A program made the position numbers and the translations under genes. From Brevibacillus antibioticus (GTDB lineage: Bacteria; Bacillota; Bacilli; Brevibacillales; Brevibacillaceae): a DNA stretch of 64,000 nucleotides. The notes below the pieces were generated by a model. The model saw only the letters and a program-made list of their open reading frames with translations, was not told the origin of the DNA and made no database searches. Where the stretch lies: assembly GCF_005217615.1 (NCBI RefSeq), contig NZ_SZNK01000001.1, forward strand, positions 5,490,001 to 5,554,000. Reading direction: 5' to 3'. Shown one piece after another: positions 40,852-49,023 of the stretch. Every line of letters begins with the position of its first letter. The first letter of the stretch is position 1.

Positions 40852-40980
40852 TATATTGACTATCGCAACGGATGTGAGAGATGAAACAGCTTTTATTGAA
40901 TTTGGCTCTATAGGGACACCAGCACTATGTCATAATCGAGATGAAGATATGCATAAAAACTTGTTAATGCCAAAACTATA
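40852..40980 (+). pseudogene. Short coding remnant downstream of ssrA
   Basis: A ~42-codon stretch ending TAA at about 40980 reads ...DETAFIEFGSIGTPALCH.. with protein-like composition but without a proper start or ribosome-binding site. It may be the 3' end of a lost gene. I cannot name a family. Confidence 0.25.
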
Positions 40981-41020
40981 ACCAGGCGAGAAATAGGCGG
41001 GATATTTCCTACCTGAATGT

Positions 41021-42370
41021 TTATTCTTTTCCAGTGAATGTTCGTATTCCTCGTCCGATCTTATCTGACTCGATGTGTAGCATGTTTTCTAGAACTACGA
41101 AATACCTATACAAAGTAAAGATAAGCTCAAACCCTTCAATAATGCTTTCCTCCAACATATATTTTTTGAAAAACTCTCGCTCTTCTTGAATGATTTTACT
41201 GTTATTTTGCTCTGGTACGTCAGTGTCAAAGGCGTTTGAATATTTCTCTGGAACCTTTACCAATTCCTCGAAGCCATTTTTAGTAAAAAGTAGACGATCT
41301 AATTTTTCAATCCTTGAAAATAAAAATTTGACTGATGCAATATTTAATTCGTACTTGTATCTCGAAAACCATCGAGATATTTCCTTATTATCAGGTGAAT
41401 TTATGTTTTCAATTTCTTCCGTGAATTGTTCTATTTCAGCTATATCTTTAAACTGGAAATATTCTGATTCCTGATAACTCCACCTATACCATAGATGCTC
41501 TGAATAGCCTACTTTTGAGGTGTCAGGAAACCTCTTGTACGTCCAGTAGTCAACTAACATATCGTAACAATCGATCGCATACTCTAAATTTTCCGATCCT
41601 TTAAGGATAATCTCAATAGCATAGTGCGAAAGTTTACGATGCAGTAGGATAACTTCTTCAAGTTTTTTTCGATTTGCTTGTGCTACTGCACGGCGAACAA
41701 TTCCTTGACGACTTATGAAATACCAGAGGAAAATAATAAGCACAAGTACGACGAGAGCCGAAAGCTTTGTGAAATTATCCCAAATAAAATTGACCCTTTG
41801 ATTCCATATGTTAAAAACAGTATTTTGAATTGTACTGAACATTGAATTGTTGAAAGTGAGTAGGGTTAGAATTCCCGCTAGAATTGAAGCTTTACCTAAA
41901 ATAAATGAAAACATAATCTTAAACAGATCTAAAGGTGTAGGACTAACAACATAATCTATCATCTCTGCACGATTTTTGCTTGATCCTCCGAAATAAAAAG
42001 CAATTCTCATATAATGGCGAAGTTTGGCGAATCCATATTTGAACCGAATCAATCTAATTAAAAGCCATTTTTTCTTTATCCATAGATGGGAGAACTTGTT
42101 GTAAAAAGTTCTTACTTGAATATGAAGGCGATACCAAAGCAAATCCCATACAAACGCAAGTAGTACAATTTCAATCCAATAAATTGCTAATAACCCATAC
42201 CAGCGTGTTGACCATTCCCATTGGTGATTCCAAGTTTCTATTGATCGCCCAATCTCAAAAAGTGTACGAGATTTATAAAGCCAAAATAAGCCGATTATGG
42301 TAGCTAGGAAAAAGATCCACTCAATTATTAACGATTTGTTTTTCCATAGAGATCCTACCCTTTTGTTCAT
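41021..42370 (-). CDS. Orphan multi-pass membrane protein of the ssrA-adjacent island
   Basis: 449 residues. Two N-terminal hydrophobic helices (about 13-31 and 56-78), a charged segment, a hydrophobic region near 155-180 and one helix near 205-228, then a ~220-residue soluble, acidic C-terminal half rich in Glu, Tyr and Trp (YWTYKRFPD, WYRWSYQESEYFQF). No motif I recognise. AAAGGAG lies 7 bases before the ATG, so the gene looks translatable. Markedly more AT-rich than the housekeeping genes, with frequent AAA/ATT codons, which suggests acquisition. It sits alone next to broken nuclease and integrase genes. Confidence 0.65.
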   Translation of the reverse strand: MNKRVGSLWKNKSLIIEWIFFLATIIGLFWLYKSRTLFEIGRSIETWNHQWEWSTRWYGLLAIYWIEIVLLAFVWDLLWYRLHIQVRTFYNKFSHLWIKKKWLLIRLIRFKYGFAKLRHYMRIAFYFGGSSKNRAEMIDYVVSPTPLDLFKIMFSFILGKASILAGILTLLTFNNSMFSTIQNTVFNIWNQRVNFIWDNFTKLSALVVLVLIIFLWYFISRQGIVRRAVAQANRKKLEEVILLHRKLSHYAIEIILKGSENLEYAIDCYDMLVDYWTYKRFPDTSKVGYSEHLWYRWSYQESEYFQFKDIAEIEQFTEEIENINSPDNKEISRWFSRYKYELNIASVKFLFSRIEKLDRLLFTKNGFEELVKVPEKYSNAFDTDVPEQNNSKIIQEEREFFKKYMLEESIIEGFELIFTLYRYFVVLENMLHIESDKIGRGIRTFTGKE

Positions 42371-43115
42371 TTAAACACTCCTTTTTAAACCTTACTTGGT
42401 TCAGATAAACAAAATGTAAATGTTTTGTCTGGGACTGGATTACGGCATGGTGAAGAAATGTACAGATTAATTAAATAATTCGTGGGTAACATGATAAGGT
42501 ATACCTGTACCAAAGGGTGAATTTGTAACTTGGGGATAAATTCTAAAAACGTCAAGAATATACCTCTATTTCCACTTAACATGGGTCAAAAACGATGCTT
42601 TTAATAGAATACCATTTGTCATCATGCCGCTAAAGAGTATACATTCTATCAGAATGTATTGGAACAAATCATAATAATGTAGTGAATTATTAGATATGGC
42701 GAAAGAGATGATGGAGAAGATCAAGAGTAATATGCTTAACTCAGGTGGCGTAGATAATGTTGGTGCATGCGAATCAGATCCTGGGTTAGTTCTGCAATAT
42801 TTCAGATTAGTCAAGAAGACGTGGTGACTTTCAATTGAAGCTACTGTGAGATCAGATTAACAATGGTCAATCTGAAAGGTATGGATGCATATGATCCATG
42901 CCATTTTTGTGCTCAAATTTGCCATAGAAAAGATTAGATCGTCCCTCAATTGTTACAAGATAGTATTAATAGAGAGAGAATTCGCCAAATTGATTACATG
43001 TTTACTAAAATTTAGGTAAGATTGTACCGATGGGCTTGCTACTTATGGGTCATCTCTTATGAGGGGATGATAAGCAGTTTCACAATCAGGAGGACTTTCA
43101 TAGATAGAACCTATT
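42371..43115. other. Non-coding or decayed stretch of the island
   Basis: No convincing intact gene on either strand. A 43-codon piece at 42696-42827 (MAKEMMEKIKSN... ending TGA) and a short piece ending TAG near 43015 (...INRERIRQIDYMF...) read like fragments of lost genes. AT-rich throughout. Confidence 0.4.
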
Positions 43116-43772
43116 ATGCGGAAGGGCGGTAAATTGCATTTCTTGTTCCGCGGGTTATTCGTTATGCTGACTGTACTATTGTCCTTTTATAGCACACCCG
43201 GATTACACTGGGGCTTCTTCTTTCTGTTCATGGGTGCAGGCGTACTTCTAGCAGAGAGAATGGGAAACATATGGACGCGTTACAGTAGGAAAGTAAATCG
43301 GACAACCAAGTCTACTGTGATTAAGAAGATAAAAGGTCCCTCGGATACAGTAACACCACAGAAACAACGTAGAACCAGGGATGACGGAATTATGAGTGCT
43401 GATATAGAAAGACTGTCTTACAGATTTCCAACAATTGATGGAGTTCTAATATCGCGATCAAGGGTACTCTGTGAAACGTATCGGTGGCTCAGGCGACCAT
43501 GAAGTCGATCTAATTCTGAAAGAAAAAGAAGGGTATAAAATTGCAGTTCAGTGCAAGCGCTGGAAACGAAGCGTTGGTAACGATATTGTGCTTAGACTCA
43601 AAACGGGTAAACAAGTACATGGTTGTTATGATGCCTGGATTATCACAACCAATCATTTTACGAAGGAGGCCCAAGGGCTGCAGAACGACTTAATATACGA
43701 TTGATCAACGGAGTAGCCGTCCGCGATATTATAACCCGATGGAGAAAACAGCAAGTGAAATCAAGAAGATGA
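43116..43772 (+). pseudogene. Broken Mrr-type restriction endonuclease with an N-terminal membrane anchor
   Basis: The first segment (43116 to about 43425) encodes two hydrophobic helices (about residues 8-48) and a basic linker. The reading frame then shifts by one base near 43425; the continuing frame (TDFQQLMEF) meets a TAA at 43447-43449, then reads YRDQGYSVKRIGGSGDHEVDLIL...YKIAVQCKRWKR. That is a PD-(D/E)xK Mrr-like core (D...D then E/Q-C-K). A second frameshift near 43690 is needed to reach NIRLINGVAVRDIITRWRKQQ and the TGA at 43770-43772. With two frameshifts and one stop it cannot be functional as read. Confidence 0.75.
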
Positions 43773-43895
43773 TCATGTGGGGGGAGGACATACGAGAAGT
43801 GATAGTTAGGGGCGAAAGAATGTCTAGTATGCAGTGCACTTTTGTAAAAATACTCGGGTGAAAACAAAAGTGGACACATGGAGGGAGGTAGAAAT

Positions 43896-44700
43896 ATGAA
43901 AGAAGTATTAAAGGATAGTGAATTGAGAATTAAAGAACTTACGGTAAACAATCAAATTTGGTTTGAAGAATTTCTTTCAAACATAAAGAATGGAAGTAGT
44001 CGCATCCAGTATCGTTCTGTGATTTTAAACTATTTAGAGGCAAAAAGAGATTGTGATGCAACTGAATATGGTATTGAAGAGATGACGGAATATTTGGCTT
44101 CACGATTAGATGAAACTAGTCCCAAAAACTACAACAAGTCTGTTTCATATACTAAAAAGTTTTATGAGTTTCTTAATGAAAAAGGGTTTCCTGTACGAGG
44201 GTATTTAGAACAGTTGAAGCATTTACTTATTCCACCAAGTGAAATTAAATAAAGTGACAAGAGTATACTATCAGTTCCGTTAACCATTGAAGAATTGATA
44301 ACGATAAGACGGGGTGTTGCATGAGCGAAACGAGTATGTAAAGTCGTTCACATTTGAAATGTCTTACTTGCATGGATTACGGCTCGACGAGTTGGTAGAG
44401 TGCCTTAACTATAATGCTCATGATCGCACTTTTACAATTAAAAGTAGAGAAGAACCGATCAAGGTTAGTGACAAAATCCATAAACTAATAACTAACAATA
44501 AAAGATTCCTTGAAGACAAACAGAAATCCGCCTTCCAGTACCATCTTGAAAAAATCGGAAACATGATCGGGCGCCCACTAAAATGGAATGATATCAAGGC
44601 TACACGTGAGAAGTTTTTCATCCCTTGTGTATCATGTGGACGAACCTATGAAAACACACCGCAGAATTGGTCTATGATTCAGTACGAAGATGATATGTAG
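43896..44700 (+). pseudogene. Broken tyrosine recombinase / phage integrase
   Basis: The 5' part (to the TAA at 44250-44252) is a SAM-like core-binding domain (WFEEFLSNIKNGSSRIQYRSVILNYLEAKR...YTKKFYEFLNEKG). The same frame continues past the stop as SDKSILSVPLTIEELITIRRGV, then a one-base shift near 44315 leads to EYVKSFTFEMSYLHGLRLDELVECL, which holds the box I catalytic Arg. The remaining part lacks a recognisable HxxR box (NDIKATRE may be its degenerate form) and the nucleophilic Tyr. A CVSCGRTYENTPQNW stretch near the end is unusual. Start taken at the second in-frame ATG (43896), which is near GGAGG. Confidence 0.7.
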
Positions 44701-44755
44701 ATCAGACAAAATGGATTGTATGTTTTTCCTGCGAGAATAAGGAGAAGCAAACTAA

Positions 44756-44998
44756 ATGAGAAAACAGACGATATACAATCTTGAGGAAGCCCTCCCTTTG
44801 TTCCTATATAATGGTGCTGGATCTTTGATAATAAAAGAATCTCCGGAGACAGTGGAAGCGGTTTTAGATAACCATACTTCATTGATTCACCAACAGGGTC
44901 AACTAGCCATTGCCGAATCCAAGGGCGTACAAAAGTATTTGCTGATCAAGACACTGGAAAAAAGCAAACGCAGTCTGCATCGGAACTCTTACTTCTAG
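44756..44998 (+). CDS. Small hypothetical protein
   Basis: 80 residues, cytoplasmic, no family recognised. ATG with AAGGAGAAGC 7 bases upstream. Basic C-terminus (LIKTLEKSKRSLHRNSYF). It lies after the integrase remnant and ends before a hairpin, so it may be its own unit or the right edge of the island. Confidence 0.5.
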   Translation: MRKQTIYNLEEALPLFLYNGAGSLIIKESPETVEAVLDNHTSLIHQQGQLAIAESKGVQKYLLIKTLEKSKRSLHRNSYF

Positions 44999-45058
44999 GT
45001 CACTTTCCTAATTCGGTTTCTGATTCCTGGAGGGAAAGCCGTGTCTGACGAATAACGA

Positions 45059-45108
45059 TCTACAAAAAGGACTGTCCCGATTCAACTATCGAGATAGTCC
45101 TTCTTTGC
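45059..45108 (+). terminator. Terminator at the right edge of the island
   Basis: AAGGACT pairs with AGTCCTT, with an inner CGA/TCG pair, followed by CTTCTTTG; the upstream A5 allows function in the minus direction as well. Confidence 0.6.
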
Positions 45109-45147
45109 GCTACCACTTCAACGCTCATGTGGCTTAATGAAGCCAAC

Positions 45148-45771
45148 CTATTTCTTCAATATAACCCACTCCACAATAACAAAATTAAGAATAAGCCCAG
45201 CCCAAATGTTTACATTCAATACGTCTCTAATAACGGTTTCCATACCATGCGGAAGAGAAAAACCGTGTAGTATAAAGTACAGAAGTAGTAATACTGGCAC
45301 CAACAGACGCGCGCTTACGGCAACCAATGTCATTCCAAAACTGCGGATCATCCATTTGCGGTGTTCCTCATATTGCCTGTTGATGGCGGTACGATACCCT
45401 TTCCAGCAAGTGAACAGCCAAGCAAAAGATAAGATCAGGAAGCTTATTGCCTTCATGAAATTTTCTGCATAAAAGATACTAGCTAAAGAGAGGAGTCCGC
45501 TGATAAACACGCTGTACACATAAATCCGCCCAAGAAAACGATGTATCCTTGGGTTCTTCAGACGAATTCGGTCGACAAACTGGAAAAAGCCAGTGAGAAG
45601 AGCAATGAAAGCAGACACGATATGAGCAACTAATAAAGGATATTGAAGAGAACCGGAAATAATGGTTATGCGACTGTTTGCAGGATCGAATGTTAAATAG
45701 GGAGCCATGAATGGAACGATAACCACTAGAGATACAAGAAATAACGCCCACCAAATTTTAGGGAGTTTCAT
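45148..45771 (-). CDS. DUF2306-type multi-pass membrane protein
   Basis: 207 residues, about six membrane helices. Characteristic features: an early LVAHIVSAFIALLTGFFQFVDRIR (heme-binding-type His-containing helix), NPRIHRFLGRIYVYSVFISGLLSL near 85, and YEEHRKWMIRSFGMTLVAVSARLLVP near 140, the pattern of the DUF2306 family. Function unknown; conserved His residues in membrane helices suggest a heme or redox role. ATG 45771 is preceded by GGGGGAAG and lies 2 bases after the stop of the next upstream gene, so the two form an operon. Confidence 0.8.
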   Translation of the reverse strand: MKLPKIWWALFLVSLVVIVPFMAPYLTFDPANSRITIISGSLQYPLLVAHIVSAFIALLTGFFQFVDRIRLKNPRIHRFLGRIYVYSVFISGLLSLASIFYAENFMKAISFLILSFAWLFTCWKGYRTAINRQYEEHRKWMIRSFGMTLVAVSARLLVPVLLLLYFILHGFSLPHGMETVIRDVLNVNIWAGLILNFVIVEWVILKK

Positions 45772-45773
45772 GC

Positions 45774-46184
45774 CTACTTCCCCCCTAAAGGATGAGCATG
45801 TTTTACGGTGGTAAGAGATCCCCAGAAGAGAAACAAGGCAATGACCGGGTGAAGTGCAGGGAGGATTCCTAAGTGAGAGGAGTAAATAACGGTAAGGAAC
45901 TGCGCAACGATCATGAGGTACAATCCGAGACAAATCCACCGAAGATGTACGGGCAGCTTTCCAAGGAAAGAGAGAACCAACATGCCGACAGGTAGTAGTG
46001 CAAAATATTGAGCCAAGGTTCTATGCATTCCCCAATGTTCTCCGTTGACGAACAGCCCAAGACCCGCCAGTGATACCTGAACAATAATGAAAGCAAAAAA
46101 CCCCCAGGCGAGGACAATAAACATGTACCTCAATATTTTCACACGAGGAGGGGGAAGGGGAATCTTCTCATTCTTCTCAAGCAT
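45774..46184 (-). CDS. Small four-helix membrane protein (DUF6220-like)
   Basis: 136 residues, four membrane helices (about 18-40, 55-75, 80-102, 108-128). Conserved-looking NGEHWGMHRTLAQYFALLPVGMLVLSF and HPVIALFLFWGS resemble DUF6220 proteins; assignment moderate. ATG 46184 follows GGGAGCGG. Co-transcribed with the DUF2306-type gene downstream. Confidence 0.7.
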   Translation of the reverse strand: MLEKNEKIPLPPPRVKILRYMFIVLAWGFFAFIIVQVSLAGLGLFVNGEHWGMHRTLAQYFALLPVGMLVLSFLGKLPVHLRWICLGLYLMIVAQFLTVIYSSHLGILPALHPVIALFLFWGSLTTVKHAHPLGGK

Positions 46185-46312
46185 CAAAAACCGCTCCCAT
46201 CTGGATAAATTGTCTTACCCCCATCCTAAACGCAAGTTCAAAACAAACCCTAAACGATTTCTAAAAAAAGGATAAAATCTGAATGACATAGCGGCATATG
46301 TATCCGTTACAT

Positions 46313-46345
46313 AAAAAAACAAAGACCAACATTCGCCGGTCTTTG
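46313..46345 (-). terminator. Terminator of the HExxH gene
   Basis: CAAAGACC (46320-46327) pairs with GGTCTTTG (46338-46345). In the minus direction it is followed by TTTTTTT. Confidence 0.85.
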
Positions 46346-46360
46346 ACTCATCATCAGCTA

Positions 46361-47839
46361 TTAATTGGGCTCTAACACAAAGTAATAAGGTTTGGAGAGA
46401 AGATTGTTCAAATGATCGCGTACTTCCACGTGAGGCAATCGGTTTAATGCTTCGCTAATTTCTCGTTTCATGTCCGCGTATTGGCTCTCATGCTGCTCTG
46501 TCGGGCCCTCTTTTTGTTTCTCCTCGTGAATGACTCTAGCTAAACGATTTGCGATCTGAAATAGCTCTTGATTGGTCTCACCGTAACTAGGTTCATTCGC
46601 GTTTGCCAAATAACCGCGCATTTCTGCCAACCGAGACAGGGTATCACGCAAGTTCCATACTTGAATATTCTTTTCCCTTGTTTGCGAGCATATCTCATCG
46701 AACGGATTTTTTGATAACAAATCCTCTAATGTCCCCCATGAATCTGGTCGCATAGATTCTTCAAGTTTTTGCAAACAGTACGCATTAGGGGAGAGTAACT
46801 CTACCACTTCACGAAACGCTGGAATCGAGTTTCGTTGATAGCTTTTGATTCCCCACAAGCTATGTACCTGCAATGCCGTAGCAAAAGCCTTGCAGTGAGT
46901 ATCGAGCTCTTCTAATCGTTCCTCATCGAGCTTATGATTAGCAAGAATCCTCGCTTTTACCTCATTATCAGGGATGTTCTCATTCGCTTCGCCTAATTGC
47001 ATGTTTCTTTTGATGTAAGTACGAACCGTATCTTTTGGTATCGAATGGTCCTCTTGAGCACCAAGAATCCCAAAGCGATAAGAGATAAATTCCTCGAATC
47101 CTTTACTACCTCCAAATCCATCATCGATGGCATGCAAATCTGGTTGGACTTTCATCATTTCAGCGAGCACCTGCTCCTCAAGTCCGTAAATGCATGCTTC
47201 GATATGTGTCCAGTAGCTTCTACATTCGTCTACGCTCCCTAGTACACGTTGATAGACGTCATGGAAGAAGAGGATATGAGCAATTTCATGGAAGTAATTT
47301 TGAAAAGGAAACTTGATGTGCGTTCCCTCCAAATACGATCCTGCATTTTGATAGATCCGTCCATGCTCTGGTCGGAATAATGTGGGTAGCGTCGAATGTA
47401 AATCTAAGTATAATCCAATGCCTTCATTGTAACTATGTGCCCAAACAGCTAAGTAGGTTGGGCTTAACAACAAAGCGATGGAGTGATTGGTAATTTGAAC
47501 AGGCAGGTTGAAATAGCCGCCGTTTATTTGAGGCTGTAAGCTTAACCAGGTCATCCCAACTGCTAGAGCCTGGTATAAAGGAAATTCACCATCCGCAGAT
47601 GCTTCTCTACAATAACGTTGAAATTGAAGAATCGTGCTAACAATTTCATGGCTCTTAAAACCATAGCTACTCTCAAATCGCTCAAGTCCCTCAATGAAAT
47701 CCTCTGGTGTTACCGTTAAAAATACGTTAATTCCATCCACCCAAAGATCGGAACCGATCTCTGATTCTAGCCATGTGTCTGCATCCTCGGCAAGTTCTCT
47801 CAACTGATGGTATCTTTCCAACAAAACCGCTTGGTTCAT
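46361..47839 (-). CDS. HExxH-motif protein, possible peptide-modification enzyme
   Basis: 492 residues, soluble. FPFQNYFHEIAHILFFHD (about 183-200) contains HEIAH, with a conserved-looking Glu-rich helix (YGLEEQVLAEMM) about 45 residues later that could give a third metal ligand. The C-terminal half is helical and Glu/Leu-rich. Two readings: a zinc peptidase, or a member of the HExxH-motif putative peptide-modification family (aKG-HExxH-type peptide beta-hydroxylases), which accompany small precursor peptides. The second is favoured by the two peptide genes directly upstream. ATG 47839 chosen (GGGACGG upstream); the open frame extends 24 codons further through the peptide 1 terminator. Function is inferred. 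Confidence 0.6.
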   Translation of the reverse strand: MNQAVLLERYHQLRELAEDADTWLESEIGSDLWVDGINVFLTVTPEDFIEGLERFESSYGFKSHEIVSTILQFQRYCREASADGEFPLYQALAVGMTWLSLQPQINGGYFNLPVQITNHSIALLLSPTYLAVWAHSYNEGIGLYLDLHSTLPTLFRPEHGRIYQNAGSYLEGTHIKFPFQNYFHEIAHILFFHDVYQRVLGSVDECRSYWTHIEACIYGLEEQVLAEMMKVQPDLHAIDDGFGGSKGFEEFISYRFGILGAQEDHSIPKDTVRTYIKRNMQLGEANENIPDNEVKARILANHKLDEERLEELDTHCKAFATALQVHSLWGIKSYQRNSIPAFREVVELLSPNAYCLQKLEESMRPDSWGTLEDLLSKNPFDEICSQTREKNIQVWNLRDTLSRLAEMRGYLANANEPSYGETNQELFQIANRLARVIHEEKQKEGPTEQHESQYADMKREISEALNRLPHVEVRDHLNNLLSKPYYFVLEPN

Positions 47840-47889
47840 AATCTGCACCGTCCCGTCATGTTTGCTTACTGCCTGGAAAGCGAGAACCT

Positions 47890-47922
47890 TATGTAAAAAA
47901 TTCAAGAGCACACGAGGTGCTC
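47890..47922 (-). terminator. Terminator/attenuator overlapping the end of peptide 1
   Basis: CAAGAGCAC pairs with GTGCTCTTG around a five-base loop, followed by AATTTTTTAC in the minus direction. It lies between the peptides and the HExxH gene and would make peptide transcripts exceed enzyme transcripts. Confidence 0.75.
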
Positions 47923-48033
47923 TTGAACAATTGATTACATTTTACATACAAGTGTCATAATTGGATGGACAATCATTTTCATTTCTTGAACGTTTTGATT
48001 GTTAGAAAGTTGTGCTTTCACTACCTTTTTCAT
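47890..48033 (-). CDS. Candidate precursor peptide 1
   Basis: 47 residues. ATG 48033 follows GGAGGGGAT, a strong site. Leader MKKVVK (1-6), Asn12 and VQEMK (15-19) are shared position by position with peptide 2. The remaining 28 residues differ and contain three Cys (30, 32, 41) plus a His-Pro. No hydrophobic signal sequence. The last codons run through a terminator hairpin. A RiPP-type leader/core layout is an inference from the paralogy and the neighbouring HExxH gene. Confidence 0.6.
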
Positions 48034-48094
48034 GGGCAATCCCCTCCTTCCTGACTTTTATCATTTATGGAATTGTGTATGCTTTTTGATTCTC

Positions 48095-48190
48095 TTACAA
48101 GCAAACATCAACAACCACGCGCCATTTCAAAGCTTTCATTTCTTGCACTTGTTTGTTCTTGTTTACTGCTACTTTTACGACCTTTTTCAT
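48095..48190 (-). CDS. Candidate precursor peptide 2
   Basis: 31 residues. ATG 48190 follows AAAGGAGGTG at ideal spacing, among the strongest sites in the window. It begins MKKVVK and carries VQEMK at 15-19 as in peptide 1, then a different hydrophobic tail (ALKWRVVVDVCL) with a single penultimate Cys. First gene of the unit, 61 bases before peptide 1. Confidence 0.6.
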   Translation of the reverse strand: MKKVVKVAVNKNKQVQEMKALKWRVVVDVCL

Positions 48191-48241
48191 GAGTTTACAC
48201 CTCCTTTCCAAAAAAAGATGGAACTAATAGGCTTGAATGTA

Positions 48242-48271
48242 ATTATAAGGAAAAATGCCAATTGATTTCAA
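48242..48271 (-). promoter_or_regulatory. Promoter of the peptide/HExxH unit
   Basis: Minus strand: -35 TTGAAA (48271-48266), an 18-base spacer, -10 TATAAT (48247-48242), 52 bases upstream of the peptide 2 start. Confidence 0.65.
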
Positions 48272-48468
48272 GTTAAGAAAAATAAATATTTTCTGAAATA
48301 TACGATTAAAAACTGTTTGCAAAGTGCCTGGTGCTTCTCACACTCTCATAAAGAACGGTGTTCACATCAATGCTTTTACCGAAAATTGTATGAATCATGA
48401 TGTGAGATGTAACAATATTGTGCTTAGCGGGATCATCTAGGGTAGAACAAAAAAGGGGGGGGGGAAAA

Positions 48469-49023
48469 GTGAACAATGATGGAGTACCGCTAACCAGTCT
48501 TACTATGAACCCTGACGCTACCTTGGAGTGGTTAATGGATCAGTTTGGGGAAAATGTATTTCATTTGGTTTATATGACAGTTAAAGATCATGCGCTGGCA
48601 GAGGATATTACCCAAGATGTGTTTATCAAAGCTTATCGCAATTTGGGAACCTTCCGTGGTGACGGGAATATCAAACATTGGCTTTACAAGATTACGATAA
48701 ATGAGACAAAGAAGCATTTTCGCTCTTGGTCATTTCGCCACATCTGGGCGACTGTGGATGATCGGCTCGTAAGCCTTATGGATAAGCAGGCAAAAAATCA
48801 TGTGGAAGAGGAGACTGTGAACAGGCAGGAACGGGAGGAAGCCTTTCATCTGATTATGTCTCTTTCAACAAAGCTTCGAGAGGTGATCATTTTACATTAT
48901 TGCGAAGAGCTATCTATTAAGGAAATGGCTCATGTTCTCTCTGTAACTGAGGGGGTTGTGCGAACAAGATTGCACCGTGCCAGAAAACATTTGAGAAAAC
49001 TTATGGTAAAGGAGGAAGGGTGA
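48469..49023 (+). CDS. ECF RNA polymerase sigma factor
   Basis: 184 residues. Region 2 (LMDQFGENVFHLVYMTVKDHALAEDITQDVFIKAYRNLGTFRGDGNIKHWLYKITINETKKHFRSW, about 20-85) and region 4 (LREVIILHYCEELSIKEMAHVLSVTEGVVRTRLHRARKHLRKLM, about 135-178). GTG 48469 is chosen; the only upstream Shine-Dalgarno-like sequence is a run of ten G (48455-48464) ending 4 bases before it. Its TGA overlaps the anti-sigma start. The G-run length could change initiation efficiency. Confidence 0.88.
   Translation: MNNDGVPLTSLTMNPDATLEWLMDQFGENVFHLVYMTVKDHALAEDITQDVFIKAYRNLGTFRGDGNIKHWLYKITINETKKHFRSWSFRHIWATVDDRLVSLMDKQAKNHVEEETVNRQEREEAFHLIMSLSTKLREVIILHYCEELSIKEMAHVLSVTEGVVRTRLHRARKHLRKLMVKEEG

Noticed and set aside
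42385..42814. Two short minus-strand frames upstream of the orphan membrane gene
   Set aside because: No ribosome-binding sites, Ser/Pro/Leu-rich low-information composition, and no support from neighbours.
40782..46300. A second copy of the ssrA 3' end marking the far attachment site of the island
   Set aside because: Searched by eye for GTTCGAATCC and GCCTCCACCA repeats in this interval and found none.
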